Source of the DNA: Pohlia nutans
Lineage: Eukaryota > Streptophyta > Bryopsida > Bryales > Mniaceae
Length of the DNA stretch: 64,000 bases
Direction: 5' to 3'
Assembly: GCA_022496805.1 (NCBI GenBank)
Contig: CM040085.1
Location: 15,095,811-15,159,810 of the forward strand
In this document: piece by piece, positions 43,368-54,800 of the stretch
Position numbering within the stretch: position 1 is the stretch's first letter
How the letters are laid out: each line of letters starts with the position of its first letter
Notes under the pieces: generated by a model
What the model was told of the DNA's origin: nothing
What the model saw: the letters and a program-made list of their open reading frames with translations, nothing else
The model's database searches: none
Program-made: the position numbers and the translations under genes

Positions 43368-43690
43368 CAGACAGGGTAGTACTAGGGTCGTTCACACATA
43401 CTGCTGCAGAAGCCAAGGACTTTCTTAAAACAGGATAAGTTAAGCTCCGATTTTCACGTCACTGCTGCTGTGGCCTGCTCCTGCTGATGGAAATCTGCAG
43501 TCATTTGCCTGCTGGAGGAAGTGTGAACCAGCTAAGTGTTACTTAGGTTGTGTTCAACCCTGCCAACTTCACTATCTAGTTGTAGTTCCCTTTTTTGCCC
43601 CTCGGTGGTCCTGCTGTGGTGGCTCTGTATTTTTCTGTCTCTGCAATTGACTTGTTTCAATTTGTGCCAAAAGAAAACCAAAATAAAAAT
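43368..43690 (+). mobile_element. SINE-like insertion with 14-bp duplication
   Basis: Flanked by the exact 14-bp direct repeat AAAAATTGCGCAAA (43,354-43,367; 43,691-43,704). The equivalent sites at 760 and 28,270 are uninterrupted. The insert ends in an A-rich tail (AAAAGAAAACCAAAATAAAAAT), as expected for retroposition. I could not find convincing tRNA-type A and B boxes, and the ends show weak inverted similarity (AGGGTCGTTCACAC / GTGTTCAACCCT), so its class is uncertain. Confidence 0.65.
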
Positions 43691-44130
43691 AAAAATTGCG
43701 CAAATACTGAGCCAAGGACTGGAAGTTCAGTTGTGGCCAGTGTGAACAAGGGCACTAGTCCTAGAATCCGGGCATGTCTTTATGCATTAAATAACCGGCG
43801 ACAACTGGTAGACGCGGATCCACAGGGAGATCTTGACGTTAGAATTGACACTTTTTGAACCAAAATAGTAAGTTGTGTGATGTAGCACTTGCATGGCCAT
43901 GAGAAAAGGGAATAAAATAGAAATCAAGAAGTCATGGAAAACAAACCTCCAATGTGTAGCCACTCATATAGTGACACATCTGTCGCATTTTCCTAGGGTA
44001 GTTTATAAGTTGAGCTTCCGTCCAAACTCCGACTTTTAAGAGTCCGGATTGCAGTTTTTAAATAACGTCAGGTCAACTATAGATTATCATGGCAAATAAT
44101 GAATACCGACTTTGTTACATAAATTCACAG

Positions 44131-44214
44131 GTGGACTTGCACAAGATCATCTGCACCATGCGCTGCATCCCTGACAGCTCTGAGTGGGTGGAACTGCGAG
44201 GCACGATCTCCTAG
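44131..44214 (+). pseudogene. Exon-like fragment of an unrecognised gene
   Basis: After a good 3' splice-like sequence (AAATTCACAG, ends 44,130) the frame reads VDLHKIICTMRCIPDSSEW and on to a TAG (44,212-44,214) in a context where other copies read CAG. Reading across copies, the frame continues with a phrase like ISQFYHADLFTPP. The same fragment occurs, broken in different ways, at 963-1015 with 10,796-10,870, at 28,484-28,610 and at 35,393-35,830. I do not recognise the parent gene. It seems to have been duplicated with the germin-like units and to have decayed in each. Confidence 0.45.
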
Positions 44215-44497
44215 TTCTACCGCATGTGCCGACCTTTCCACCCTACAGCCATCAGATTGCCCACACTTAAAGGTATATTCGAAAATCCTCAGAGCATCGC
44301 CACCAGTTGGCCTCCACGTGAGCCCGGCAGAGCGGAATATAGAGACCACTCCAGCCGCAGGAAGTGTACCGGTGGTGTGCATTGTGCCGCACCAACACCA
44401 GTTCATCCTTGCTACATTCACGGAAACATCAGCCTGGCGTCAACACCAGCCCCTGGGTACGCAACTCCCATATTATACGCAGGGGCATTGGCATTAA

Positions 44498-44877
44498 TCC
44501 TTAAAGGACAACCCCAGCCCCACGGGCTTGGTGTAAAGGAATAATTGGAGACAGAGGTTTCATTTCTCAACCAAATCAAGCGAGACTTGTTGCGTTGGAA
44601 AGCTACTGAAAAAGCGATCTAGATTCCAAAATTTCGCCTCATTTGAGAGATTGTGGAATCGTTGGTAAGCAATCAAAGTTATCAAAGTGAACAAGTTTTG
44701 AGGTTGGGGCAGTTGAAGTTCAGCAGTGCCGCAGTGCTACAGTGCTAGTTAGCAGTGCACTGCAGAGCCGTTTTTGAAAAAAAAAAAAAAAAAAAAAATC
44801 AAAATATTCAAAAAAATTCAAAAAAAATTAGATTCTTTCCGGGCTGCCCACCCAGGACCCAAATTGTCCTTTAAGGG
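44498..44877. mobile_element. TTAA-flanked MITE (380 bp)
   Basis: Left TCCTTAAAGGACAA, right TTGTCCTTTAAGGG: inverted repeats differing at the first base. TTAA on both sides (44,494-44,497; 44,878-44,881). Contains an A-run at 44,777-44,799. Related at the ends to the elements at 38,468 and 46,047. Confidence 0.7.
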
Positions 44878-44881
44878 TTAA

Positions 44882-45738
44882 AACAGCTTAGAGGACGGCT
44901 TGTGTAAAAATTCTATCAAAAATAAAAGGACCAAAAAGTTGGGTGAAGACCAAATTAAATAAAATGAGATGTAGAAAAAGTTGGGTTGCATATTTATTAA
45001 AAAATCAAACTCCACAACATATATGAAGAATTGAAACACCTATTTTAAAACACCTAATTATGGTTTTAAAAATACATACCTCAACCGTATCCTAACACAA
45101 ATCGGCAGTCTTCTATCCCAATAGTTAGACCAATAAGTTGCCTATGCATAATATTTAAAGATCCACAATAGTAGTTGCCTCCAATTAAAATTAAAAGTCA
45201 TTGGAAATGTTTTATTTATAATAAAAAAAATCTTAAAATTTTGTTAAAAAGCCCAAAAAGTTGGGTAGTTTGGCCTATGCTACATGTATTAAAAAAACTC
45301 ATATAATTAGGTTTTTAATGCAATTATATGCTTCAAGGAATATTCATTTCCTATACATAATTACATTTTTGGATTCCTTGTTAGAAGGGCTACAAGAGTT
45401 TTCTACATTAAAACAAATTATATCCCTCAAGATTGGACTAAAACGCATTATAAGTGATTATAATCAGGGCCATATAATACGGGAGTTGCGTACCCGGTCA
45501 CCAGCCCACCGGTGACAACTGCCTCAGCATGGTCAATTTGACCGAGGTACCGTGGTGCTAAAAACAAACTCCAAATTCCCTCTCTTTTGCCAAGAGAAAT
45601 TAAATCTAGCGCTGAAATGGTATCTCAAATATTAAAGCGTGGTGTTGGCGCTATGTTGGTGTGGCAATGGCTTCCCGTCATCGCTCGGAGTACTGTTGCA
45701 GTGACGTTTCATATGATCTAGTGGCCATACTCTTAGTC
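44882..45738. other. Spacer, no gene seen
   Basis: AT-rich to about 45,470, then a more balanced stretch. No coding, RNA or repeat feature is supported. Confidence 0.4.
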
Positions 45739-45741
45739 TTT

Positions 45742-45916
45742 CACAGGGAGAAATAAAGACATTCCCACATGGGATTTCATATGGGAAGTGGGACAAAATT
45801 CCCACAATTATAACTTTCTTGCGATGATTGTAGAGTATTTTTTATTAGGGAAAGCTACAATTGTGGGAAATTTGTCCGCGTTTCCCATACGGGTATCTTG
45901 TATTTATCTCCATGTG
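45742..45916. mobile_element. 175-bp foldback MITE (CACA ends)
   Basis: Begins CACAGGGAGAAATA and ends TATTTATCTCCATGTG. The arms continue as an imperfect inverted repeat of about 60 bases (TTCCCACAATT... near the centre). TTT flanks both sides (45,739-45,741; 45,917-45,919). The host sequence after it (TTTGTGGATTCTAGA) is R-block DNA, as at 35,870. Size, ends and 3-bp duplication resemble the foldback element at 28,061. Confidence 0.7.
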
Positions 45917-46046
45917 TTTGTGGATTCTAGATTGTAGTGTAGCCAATTCACCGATGGACGGGCAATAAAGAGTGCCAAATAGTTTGAACTCTCAAGTGAC
46001 TTTTCTCACGGGTCTAAGGTAGAACTACCGAAAAGCGATAACTTAA

Positions 46047-46537
46047 CCACGAAAGGACAATGTGTCCTAATTAGAACATTTCAATGTTCAGGTAGATTCT
46101 CACAGTGTCAATTTTTATCCTAATGTTTTTGAAAAACATTAAGTGAATGCAGTATGTCAATACAAATATGGGAATCCAATTTTTTATTGATTTCGACTTC
46201 GTGAGTGGAAGCTATGGAGAGAAAGAGGTTTATTTTGGGAAGAATGGGCAGTTCGGGCAGGGCTTAAAATGAACCTTAGAAATGATTTTTTTGCATTTCT
46301 AACTGTAAGATCTTGCTTTAGACTACCAAAAGAATGCATGGTAAAATTTTCATATAATTTGACTGTACAGATTGCTAGTTTATAGCGTTTGAAGTGAAAA
46401 GATGAAATGACATTTAATTTTTTTAGTAATGTTCAAATTGATATTAGTTATCAAGAGCAAAAAAAAATCACAAGAAATGATTAGAAAGAGGAGAAATTGA
46501 TGCTCAAAAACAAGAAAAACCTATGGTCCTTTAGGGC
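46047..46537. mobile_element. TTAA-flanked MITE (491 bp)
   Basis: Left CCACGAAAGGACA, right GGTCCTTTAGGGC: inverted repeats with a few mismatches. TTAA flanks both ends (46,043-46,046; 46,538-46,541). The interior is AT-rich and non-coding. Confidence 0.6.
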
Positions 46538-46541
46538 TTAA

Positions 46542-47393
46542 GCTACCTAGATTACTTTTGTACCACCTATTAATAGGGAGATAATTTTCTTATGTTGGAA
46601 GTTAGTTTTTGGAACGATTGCAAAAAATTCTCAATTTAATTCCCAATATTGAAATTACTATGATTATTGAAAGTGGAAAGTACTTCGTGACCCAATTTGA
46701 TCAATATTCAATAAGCCCCCCATGTTCACCTCAAGACAATACCCTAAATCGATCACTAATATTCTCTCAAGAATTATCAATGCTTGAATAGCATTAGTAG
46801 GTTGCTTCCCTCTGAATAGTGAAATTTATCGGTTTTAGGTCAAGTGATAGGTAATTGTGTCAAAGTCTATTGATAGTTTTTGAGGCACTGATGGCTTTAA
46901 GGTTCTTCTACCCTTATGCTACCTTTACTATGTCTTCAGTTTGTCACTTCAATGAAAGTGGTTCTTTTGTTTGCTAAATTTTTTATTTCTTTAATTTTTT
47001 TTTATTTTTTTTTATTTTTATTTTTTATTTTATTTTTTTTTATTTTATTTAAATCCAAATGAAAAATCACTTCCATAGTTCCATTATAAAATTAAACCCT
47101 AATTTTATAAAAAAAGTAAGATCTAGCCACGTCCTGCAAGTTCATACTTAGGACCGCTTTACATATGAAGTCGAGTCTGTTTTGATGTGTAAGAGGGCTA
47201 GAATCCTCATCACTCGTCATTTCAAATCTCAAAATCAGCCGTGGCAATCTCTTTACAACAAGACTTGAGACCAAAATTTAAAAACCAACCGGCTTTTAAT
47301 TAAAACCAAGATCGGACACATGCCCAACTCAAAGAATTGGGTCCACCAAAAATTGAAGACCAATTCCTAGGCTTGGGCCTATTTTCAAATTTC

Positions 47394-47428
<35 letters not shown>

Positions 47429-48159
47429 TTTTTTGTATTTTTTAATTTTTTAATTTTCGTTTAAAAATAAATTTTCCTAACAAACAGCACCCTTGGCTGG
47501 AACTTTGAACAACGGCTCTTTTTGGTCTCTTAGGAGAAAACAAGGTAAAGCAGGGTGGAATATGTTGTCACAAAACATTATTTAGTCATTAAGCACTTTC
47601 ACAAATTTTATAAAAATTTGATGAGTATTTTAGACTTTTGTGGTGATGGAACTATGTTGGGGCTGGATTTTTTGGTTAACAAAAGAAAATTAAGTAACTA
47701 TATATATAATATATCCTTGTATTTGAAGTACTAGGGTGCAATGTCGTAGACATAGTAATACACTCATTTGAACGGTTAATACGTCATCCAAAACCATTGT
47801 GTACACTGACCCATGATGGTTAACAGCCAAAGTCAATGCTACTTGTCTGTCAACTAAGTATCAAATTTGTAAAATTTTGACCGGTTTGTGAAATCAAATG
47901 TTCACAGATTTGGATTAGTCTAGTTACGGATTTAGGTGATGACTAACTTTTCACTTTGAAAATTTGTAAAGATTGCACTTTTAGAATAGAATTATGCAAA
48001 AAATTACATTCTTCATGATATCTATTTTCCTATGAAGGAAAAATACTATTCGCCTTCAGAGAAGCTTAAGTTATCTGTTTTTGAAAGACATTCTACCTAA
48101 AGTATAGTGAAAAAGTTGGAACCTAAGGTGGTCCTATTAAAGAGGTTTTCTAAGTGTAT
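46542..48159. other. GLP4-GLP5 intergenic, AT-rich
   Basis: No gene. An R-block fragment lies at 46,905-46,985 (GCTACCTTTACTATGTCTTCAGTTTGTCACTTCAATGAAA). T-rich low complexity follows at 46,980-47,050. A pure (ATT)n microsatellite lies at 47,394-47,426. Nothing else is recognised. Confidence 0.55.
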
Positions 48160-48748
48160 CCCGAATTCAAGGAGCCTGCGAAGAAATGAAAATGAGCTTC
48201 ATTGCCTGTGTACAAGCTTAAGATCACTGACAGGCATGCTAGCTTCCTTATCCACACTTCCCTATCCTTGCTACACGGACGGTCAGACGCCCGGGTATCT
48301 GTGCCTGGAAGGTCACTTCCTTTGACCTGCGTGATGATATGGAACAACCTTAATCCGGGAATGTTTCTATTCATCAGCAGTAAAATTAAAATTGCTACGA
48401 AATTAACTGAGTGGATTCCTACCCATTCACAGTACTACGATCCAGTGTACGACTGTCTGCACAGGGAGCTCATATGGTTCCCCTGTGTTGATTCCCCCGT
48501 GAGTATCACTTTACTCCCGTGAGTGACACTTTTCCCTGCTGGCTCACTCACTACGCACGGAAATTCAGGACTTCCCCAATTCAACGCGTACTGTGGCGAT
48601 GATATAAGTACGTGATCCAATTCTTCATATCCCATCAGTCGACTGATCATCATCTCTTCTGTCACTCATAACTTTCTCCACGAGCCTTACAGTGTTCATT
48701 GTCTGTGTTTTTCTAGCTAGCTTCGACTCTCGCTTGCTGGCTGTCGAG
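48160..48748 (+). promoter_or_regulatory. GLP5 promoter
   Basis: TATA box GATATAAG (48,601-48,608), the block CTACGCACGGAAATTCAGGA (48,551-48,570) and the shared leader with GTCGACTGATCATCATC. It is collinear with the GLP1 promoter back to 48,170. The exception is an extra ~80 bases (about 48,460-48,538) that begin CACAGGGAG and end TTTTCCCTG, between phrases contiguous in GLP1 and GLP3. This is a small insertion close to the core promoter. Confidence 0.7.
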
Positions 48749-49405
48749 ATGGCCAAGCTCATGGTCGTGTTCGTGGCGGCTGCCCTGCTGGTGGCCGTGG
48801 TGTCTGCCACCGACCCCAGCACCATCAACGACTTCTGCGTGGCGGACCTCAAGAGCCCCTTCTTGTTCAATGGCCTCGCCTGCAAGGCTCCGGCGATGGT
48901 GATGCCTGAAGACTTCGCATTCAGGGGCCTGCGCGCCGACGCCGATACCAACAACCCGCTGGGCATCGGCATCATCCCCGGCTTCGCAGGCGTCAACTAC
49001 CCGGCGCTCAACACGCAGAGCTTCGCACTGGCCAAGTTCAACTACGCCAAGGGCGGTCTGGTGCCTCCCCACACGCACCCCAGAGCCTCGGAGGTGATCA
49101 CGGTGCTGAAGGGGCAGGTGTACGTGGGGTTCGTGGACACTGCGGGCAAGCTGTACGCCGTGACGCTGAAGACGGGCGACTTCTTCCTGTTCCCGCAGGG
49201 CTTGGTGCACTTCCAGCTGAACACCGGCAGCGGGCACTCCGTGACGGTGTCGGTGCTGAACGCGCAGAACCCGGGCGTGCAGCTGATGCCCTCGGCGCTG
49301 TACGGGTCGACCCCAGCTATCCAGACCGGCATCTTGTCGAAGGCGTTCGGGACGTCGGACGAGACGACGGAGATGATCAAGAAGGGATTCCAGCCGGCCA
49401 TGTAA
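48749..49405 (+). CDS. Germin-like protein GLP5
   Basis: A 218-residue germin-like cupin, without introns. Signal peptide ending VVSA; Thr25 where the others have Ala, Phe38 where they have Leu or Ile; HTHPRASE as in GLP4. The Cys pair and all four metal ligands are kept. Shared Ser114 and shared orientation suggest GLP4 and GLP5 are closest to each other. As with the others, secretion to the cell wall is expected, but the catalytic activity cannot be told. Confidence 0.95.
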   Translation: MAKLMVVFVAAALLVAVVSATDPSTINDFCVADLKSPFLFNGLACKAPAMVMPEDFAFRGLRADADTNNPLGIGIIPGFAGVNYPALNTQSFALAKFNYAKGGLVPPHTHPRASEVITVLKGQVYVGFVDTAGKLYAVTLKTGDFFLFPQGLVHFQLNTGSGHSVTVSVLNAQNPGVQLMPSALYGSTPAIQTGILSKAFGTSDETTEMIKKGFQPAM

Positions 49406-49955
49406 TGAAGCGACCAGTCCATTCCATGAATTCCAGCGCGAGCTCATCAGCGGAGCAGGGAGCATGGCAGCGAGCGGAACCAGGGAGGAGCGCCCACGAG
49501 ACGCCGTGATCTGAGCTTGTGGAAGATTTGTCTTAAGGCAAGGTGTGCCGTCATATTTTTTGAGTCGTCTTGATTCTCTTGGTTGATTAATGTAGGATCG
49601 ATTGTTTGCTCCTGCGTACAGTCGAGGATGCCACGTCGTTGGCAGTCTGAAACTTTGGCAGTGGAGTTCAATAAATAGAAGGTCTAGTGAGGACCTTGAA
49701 GTGTACTTTAAATTTAACCTGGGAATTGAATGAGCCAGATTGAGTGTTTTCTTGGAACAAAATCTTCATGTTTGGTCTTGCAAGTGAGTTGTAGTCGGTT
49801 TTTCATTCCTGTTATGTACATGATACAAGTGGTCCCTTGTACGTACTGTTTCAGTTTTACGTGTAAGTGGTGATTATTTTCTTGGGATGCATACAATTCA
49901 ATGTGAGACTGTCTAGGACTATGTCTTGAACCAGCTGTTTTATTGGCTTTGTCCT
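49406..49955 (+). repeat. GLP5 3' flank module (truncated)
   Basis: Collinear with 41,624-42,140 and, in reverse, with the minus-strand 3' flanks. Similarity stops near TTGAACCAGCTG (49,926-49,937). The expected continuation (CTTCTGTTACAC..., CACCATTTT) is found again at 58,797-58,850, so about 8.8 kb were inserted here. Confidence 0.7.
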
Positions 49956-49958
49956 TTG

Positions 49959-50215
49959 AATGGCCATATTTGTTATATTGAGACTTTTCGCAGTCTCATT
50001 TTTATCTTCGACTCGAAGATAAACCGTTTTATCTCCTTACTACTATTTTTTTATAAATATTTAACAACACCACCTTTTGGAATTTCATTATAAAATCACT
50101 ATTTGAGCATTAATTTTTTTTTGGTTTCAATTATTATTTTTTAAATAAATTTTTGAATAACTGGCATTTTGTCTCAAAATCAGCTAAAAGTCTCAATATA
50201 ACGAATATGACCATT
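49959..50215. mobile_element. 257-bp MITE with 30-bp inverted repeats
   Basis: Left end AATGGCCATATTTGTTATAT and right end ATATAACGAATATGACCATT are inverted repeats of 30 bases with two mismatches, both continuing into TGAGACTTTT. TTG flanks each side (49,956-49,958; 50,216-50,218). AT-rich interior, no coding capacity. Superfamily not assigned. Confidence 0.75.
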
Positions 50216-50218
50216 TTG

Positions 50219-51476
50219 GATAGAGATTATGGCATCGACTATCGCAGTCCCACAGCCACTTTGATTTCTGAACTGGAGTTTCTAATTCTTATCTACAACC
50301 GCATTCACACCACACACAAATTGGAGGTTATCGGGGTATGGTTATCAGACATTGTGTCCAGGTATGGAATAACTTCTTGACCATCGCTGTTTTGTTGTTA
50401 TGTCAGTGCTTCTTTGCCATCTCAATCTTCATATGTATCCTTTCGTTTCGTTGCTACGCATGATCATCACCATCGCCATCACAAGGCAATTTGAAGGCGC
50501 ATTTTAGATTTCGAGAGGATGCAATTTCACGGCGTGTTTTAGGTCTAGGGGGGGTCTGACTGGTCAGGATGGGGGGAGTGTGTCCAACTAGTCTGTCTCT
50601 CCGAAAACCCTTAATTGGTTTACACCGCAGCGAAGCAGCCACATAGTCGTGTGCGAGGTCACCGTGGTGAAGGAGGTCGTGCTCGGCAACTTTGCTTTAC
50701 AAAGTGTAGCTCATGACGTCCAACAATGATGGTCCCAAGTTCTTTGCGCATTTGAAAGATGGTGAGCTCGAGATCGTGGAGTGAACACGAATTTTTTAGA
50801 CTGGATTTGGCTATGGCAAGCGACAACAATAAAGGTGAGTGTTGATTATATTTCCATTTTTCTTTTGTTCTTTTTTATGAGTGAAGGGTTTGTTGGAGTT
50901 GAATTTGTCAATGGAAATTTTCAGCAAGAATTTTCGATATAAAATTTTAGAAGGTTCCGTTCTTTTTTTCCTTAGAAGGAACATAATGCAACAAAAAGAA
51001 CTGTGTATTGGCTCAATCATGTTGACATGCTTAGTCGCTTCATATATTGTGGTCTTGTGAAATTGCATGTCTTGGTTTGAGATTTAAACTTAGTTCAATT
51101 TGTCACTAGAACAGGAATTTTGGAATTTCGTAGAATATATCAAGTAATGCCTATTTGACACCAGGGATACTTACGTGACAATGGGAGGTCGGTTTTCTAA
51201 TCTAGGACTCCAACTAATAGAATATTTTAAACTATTGCTTATGTACGTTGTTGTGCAAAACTCAAAGTTCAAGTCATGTTTATGTATGTTGTGGGTTTTC
51301 TAATTTCATAATTGCTAAAAAAATTCACATCCTTGGCCAAGTTCTATAAATTTACATAACAATCATGTTCAAAATTCCGTTTTAGAACTTGGTTGAAAAT
51401 ATCCAAAGGTATTGAAAGAGGGTTTCAAGCTCTAGTTCAATATATAGGTTGTCGCCTAGAGTGCAAGTTATACCAT
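50219..51476. other. Spacer, no gene seen
   Basis: No supported gene. A possible tiny first exon (ATG at 50,812 followed by AAAGGTGAGT) is too short to call. The 5 bases before the Copia element (51,477-51,481, AAGTA) are its target duplication. Confidence 0.4.
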
Positions 51477-51481
51477 AAGTA

Positions 51482-51850
51482 TGTAGAAAAACAAGAGGTG
51501 TTTATGAAGATAGGAGTTTTACTAATGCAAATGAAATTGGAGCTCTCCACCCAACCGTAGAGGTATGATCAAGATATGATCAAGAGCCTCACCCCCGAGC
51601 TCTTATACAATGGTCTAAGTGACTTAGACCATTCACACCAAGTGTGAACACACGTAGTCAATTACCTACAAGACTACGGCTATTACCGCCATAACGGCTA
51701 TTACCGCCAAAACGGCTATGACGATTATGACGGCTACTACGGCAACTACGGCTACGCCGCCTACAAGTTGTTAACTAACAACTTTGTCAAAGTACATAAC
51801 CAACACATGTTCTAATAGGAATTAATAACACGGTAAATGTACTTCTAACA
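51482..51850 (-). repeat. Copia 3' LTR
   Basis: On the plus strand it runs from TGTAGAAAAACAAG to TACTTCTAACA. It contains GGCTATTACCGCC-type short tandem repeats (about 51,677-51,760) built on CGGCTA. I found no difference from 55,918-56,286 by eye. The tract AAGTGGGAG (minus strand, 51,851-51,859) directly before it is the polypurine tract. Confidence 0.95.
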
Positions 51851-51875
51851 CTCCCACTTAATGACATATTAGATA

Positions 51876-54800
51876 CTAGTACAATTTAATGATCCCCATC
51901 ATTTCCTTGAACCGACTATGTTTCTCACGTGTAAGTCCTTTGGTCAAAACATCTGCAACCATATCCTGAGTCCCACAAAAAACTAAGTCAATCTTACCCT
52001 CTTCAATCTTCTCACGAACAAAATGATGATGAATTTCAACATGTTTCGTTCGAGCGTGGAATGTAGGATTCTTTGAAAGAGAGATGCAACTTTGATTGTC
52101 GTTGTAAATGGTCATCGGAACATCTTGCAGAAATCCAGTGTCTCTGAAAAATCGTTGAAGCCAAATTGCCTCTTTAGCAGCATGTGTAGCTGCCATGTAT
52201 TCGGCTTCGGTGGTTGATAAAGCAATTGTTGGTTGCTTCTTGCTGTTCCAACTGATAGCACCACCGTACAATAAGAATGTGTATCCGGTAGTAGATTTGC
52301 GAGTGTCAATGTCTCCCGCATAGTCCGCATCACAATATCCAACCACTTGTGAAATTGGACTCCCACCGTAGCTAAGTCCATGATCCATCGTACCCTTGAG
52401 GTAGCGAAAGATCCGTTTGACTGCAGTCCAATGTAATGGTCCCGGATTCGTCATGTATTGACTAACTACTCCCACTGCATATGCAATATCAGCTCGAGTG
52501 CCAATCATTGCATAAACCAAACTACCCACCGCACTCTGATAAGGAATACTCGCCATTGAGTTTATATCCTCACTAGTTAGTGGAGCCATGTCCTTTGACA
52601 ATTTACTGTTGGCGTCTAAAGGAGTGGCTAAAGATTTGCGATCCTTTGGTAATGGCACAAGCTCCCAAGTCTTGTTGTCGATGAGACTTTGGAATTCTAA
52701 TTCCATTGCCTCCTTCCATTTCGATGAATCATCCCTTCCCATAGCTTCAAATATGGTCAATGGCTCATCAATGCTTGTATGAAAAGCATGAGCCATACAT
52801 ACTGAATCTATGACTGTCGTGATAGGAATTGAAGCACTTGAAGCTGACTCCGCTTGTGCACGTGCAATCTCTCGGGCTCGTGAACGAGTAATTCTAGGGG
52901 AAGGTGGAGTAGGAGAGATGGACTCTAACTCTTGAGTTTGTGAAACTTTACGTGCCTCCGAACGAATTTGTTTGACAGAAAGTGGACGTTGACCAGTTGA
53001 ACTAACTAAATCTCCCACTTTTTCCTCACTTTCATTCTCCGATTTGGATGAAGAGTCCTCTGATTCAACAAAATTTTCAACTTTGATGATACGTTCTAGA
53101 GGTTCATTACTAACCTCAACTATCCCTTCCTTTTCCTTAGTTTCTCTCACCTCTACAAACTTGACATCCCTACTCTTGACAATTGTCTTCTTCTCAGGAT
53201 TAAAAAGTCTGTAGCATTTGGATCCCTCATAATATCCCAAGAAAATACATTTAACACTCTTCAAGTCCAGTTTGGTACGTTTCTCATCTGAAACGTGAAC
53301 ATATGCTTTACATCCAAAGACTCGAAAGTGTTGAACGGTTGGTTTCTTACCAGACCAAGCTTCTTGTAGAGTCTTGCCTTTCACAGTTGATGTAGGAGCT
53401 CGATTAAGCACATATACTGCCGTATTGATCGCCTCAGCCCAAAATACATTAGAAAGCCCTGCATGTTGAAGCATACACCGTGCACTTTCAACAAGTGTCC
53501 GGTTCTTGCGTTCTGCAACTCCATTCTGCTGCGGAGTGTAGGGCGTGCTAAACTGACGTTGAATGCCATGTTCTCGGCAAAAATCATTGAAAGCCTTTGA
53601 TGTATACTCACCCCCGTTGTCAGACCGAAGTGTTTGGATTTGACACCCCGTCTCGTTCTCCACAAATGCCTTGAATTCCTTGAATTTCTCAAGGACTTGC
53701 GACTTTTGTGTTAGAAAATACACAAAGGTTTTTCTGGTGAAATCATCAATGAAAAGGACAAAGTACTTAGCTCCTCCATGCGTCGGTGTTTTCATCGGTC
53801 CATTGACATCGCTATGTACCAATTCGAGGATGCGCGTAGCCCTCGTACCGCCATCTTTAGGAAATTTGTCTCGATGTTGTTTTCCATAAACACACCCTTC
53901 ACAAAATTCAAGTTTTGAATTCTTACCCATGTCAAAATCACGCACAAAGTTGTCTTCTTTGAGTTTCTTCAAGTTGGTGATGCACAAGTGTCCATTTCGT
54001 TGATGCCAAAGGTCGGCCTTCTCTAAGCCATGCTTTGCCAACGATAAATGTGCCTCCGGTGATTTCTGCACCGATCCTTGTAACAAGTACAAAGTCCCCA
54101 AACGAACTGCAGAGAATGAAATGTCGTCCTTCGTGAACGTGAAAATATCTGCTACATCATCAAATGTGATGCGGTATCTTTGATCCCTCAACTTGCTCAA
54201 AGAAATAAGGTTTTTACGTAAACCTTCAACATGTAAGATGTCTTGTACATCCATACAATCACCATGTAGAAATTGAAAGGGGATCGAACCCTTCCCTTTG
54301 ATAACCAAGTCTCTATCATCTCCTAAAATGACAGTCCGACTTAGTGATAGGTTTTCGTACTTAGAAAACCATGCTCTACATCCGGTCATGTGCTGAGAAG
54401 CACCCGAGTCAAGGTACCATATGTCATTTGACACTGACGCAAATAAAGCAGCTACAAAAGCCGTGTCATCTTCTTCGGTTTTAACAGTATTAGCTTGGTT
54501 CTTTTGAAAACTTTTCTTCAGTTTTCCAGACTTAAAGTCTCTCTCTTTGGTCCGACACTCCTTTTCGTAATGTCCTTTCTTACCACAATACCTACACTTG
54601 GCATTCTTTTTGTGATCATGAGAGGATTTACTATCACCATGGCTATAGTTGTACGACTTATCTTTTTTCGTCACCATGAGTGCCGCCTCCGAGGATGAAC
54701 CGCTCCCTTGATGTCGCGATTCTTCTTGTTGTAACTGTGCAGTTACCATCTCCATTGTCAAAGCACTGGGCTCCTTTGTCCCGAGTGTCACCACCAGTGT

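Larger units (their letters stand above)
43130..44330 (+). repeat. R block, copy 4
   Basis: Matches 530-1015 and 27,890-28,610 in plus orientation. It is interrupted by a 323-bp insert at 43,368-43,690. It contains the best kept copy of the exon-like fragment (44,131-44,214). No germin-like gene follows it in the expected orientation, so a rearrangement has separated it from its unit. Confidence 0.65.

Noticed and set aside
45490..45560. Hairpin around CGGTCACC/GGTGAC as an RNA gene
   Set aside because: Short imperfect stem without any recognised RNA motif.
50812..50840. Possible first exon MASDNNK followed by GTGAGT
   Set aside because: Seven codons and a donor-like site occur by chance often, and no downstream exon was found.
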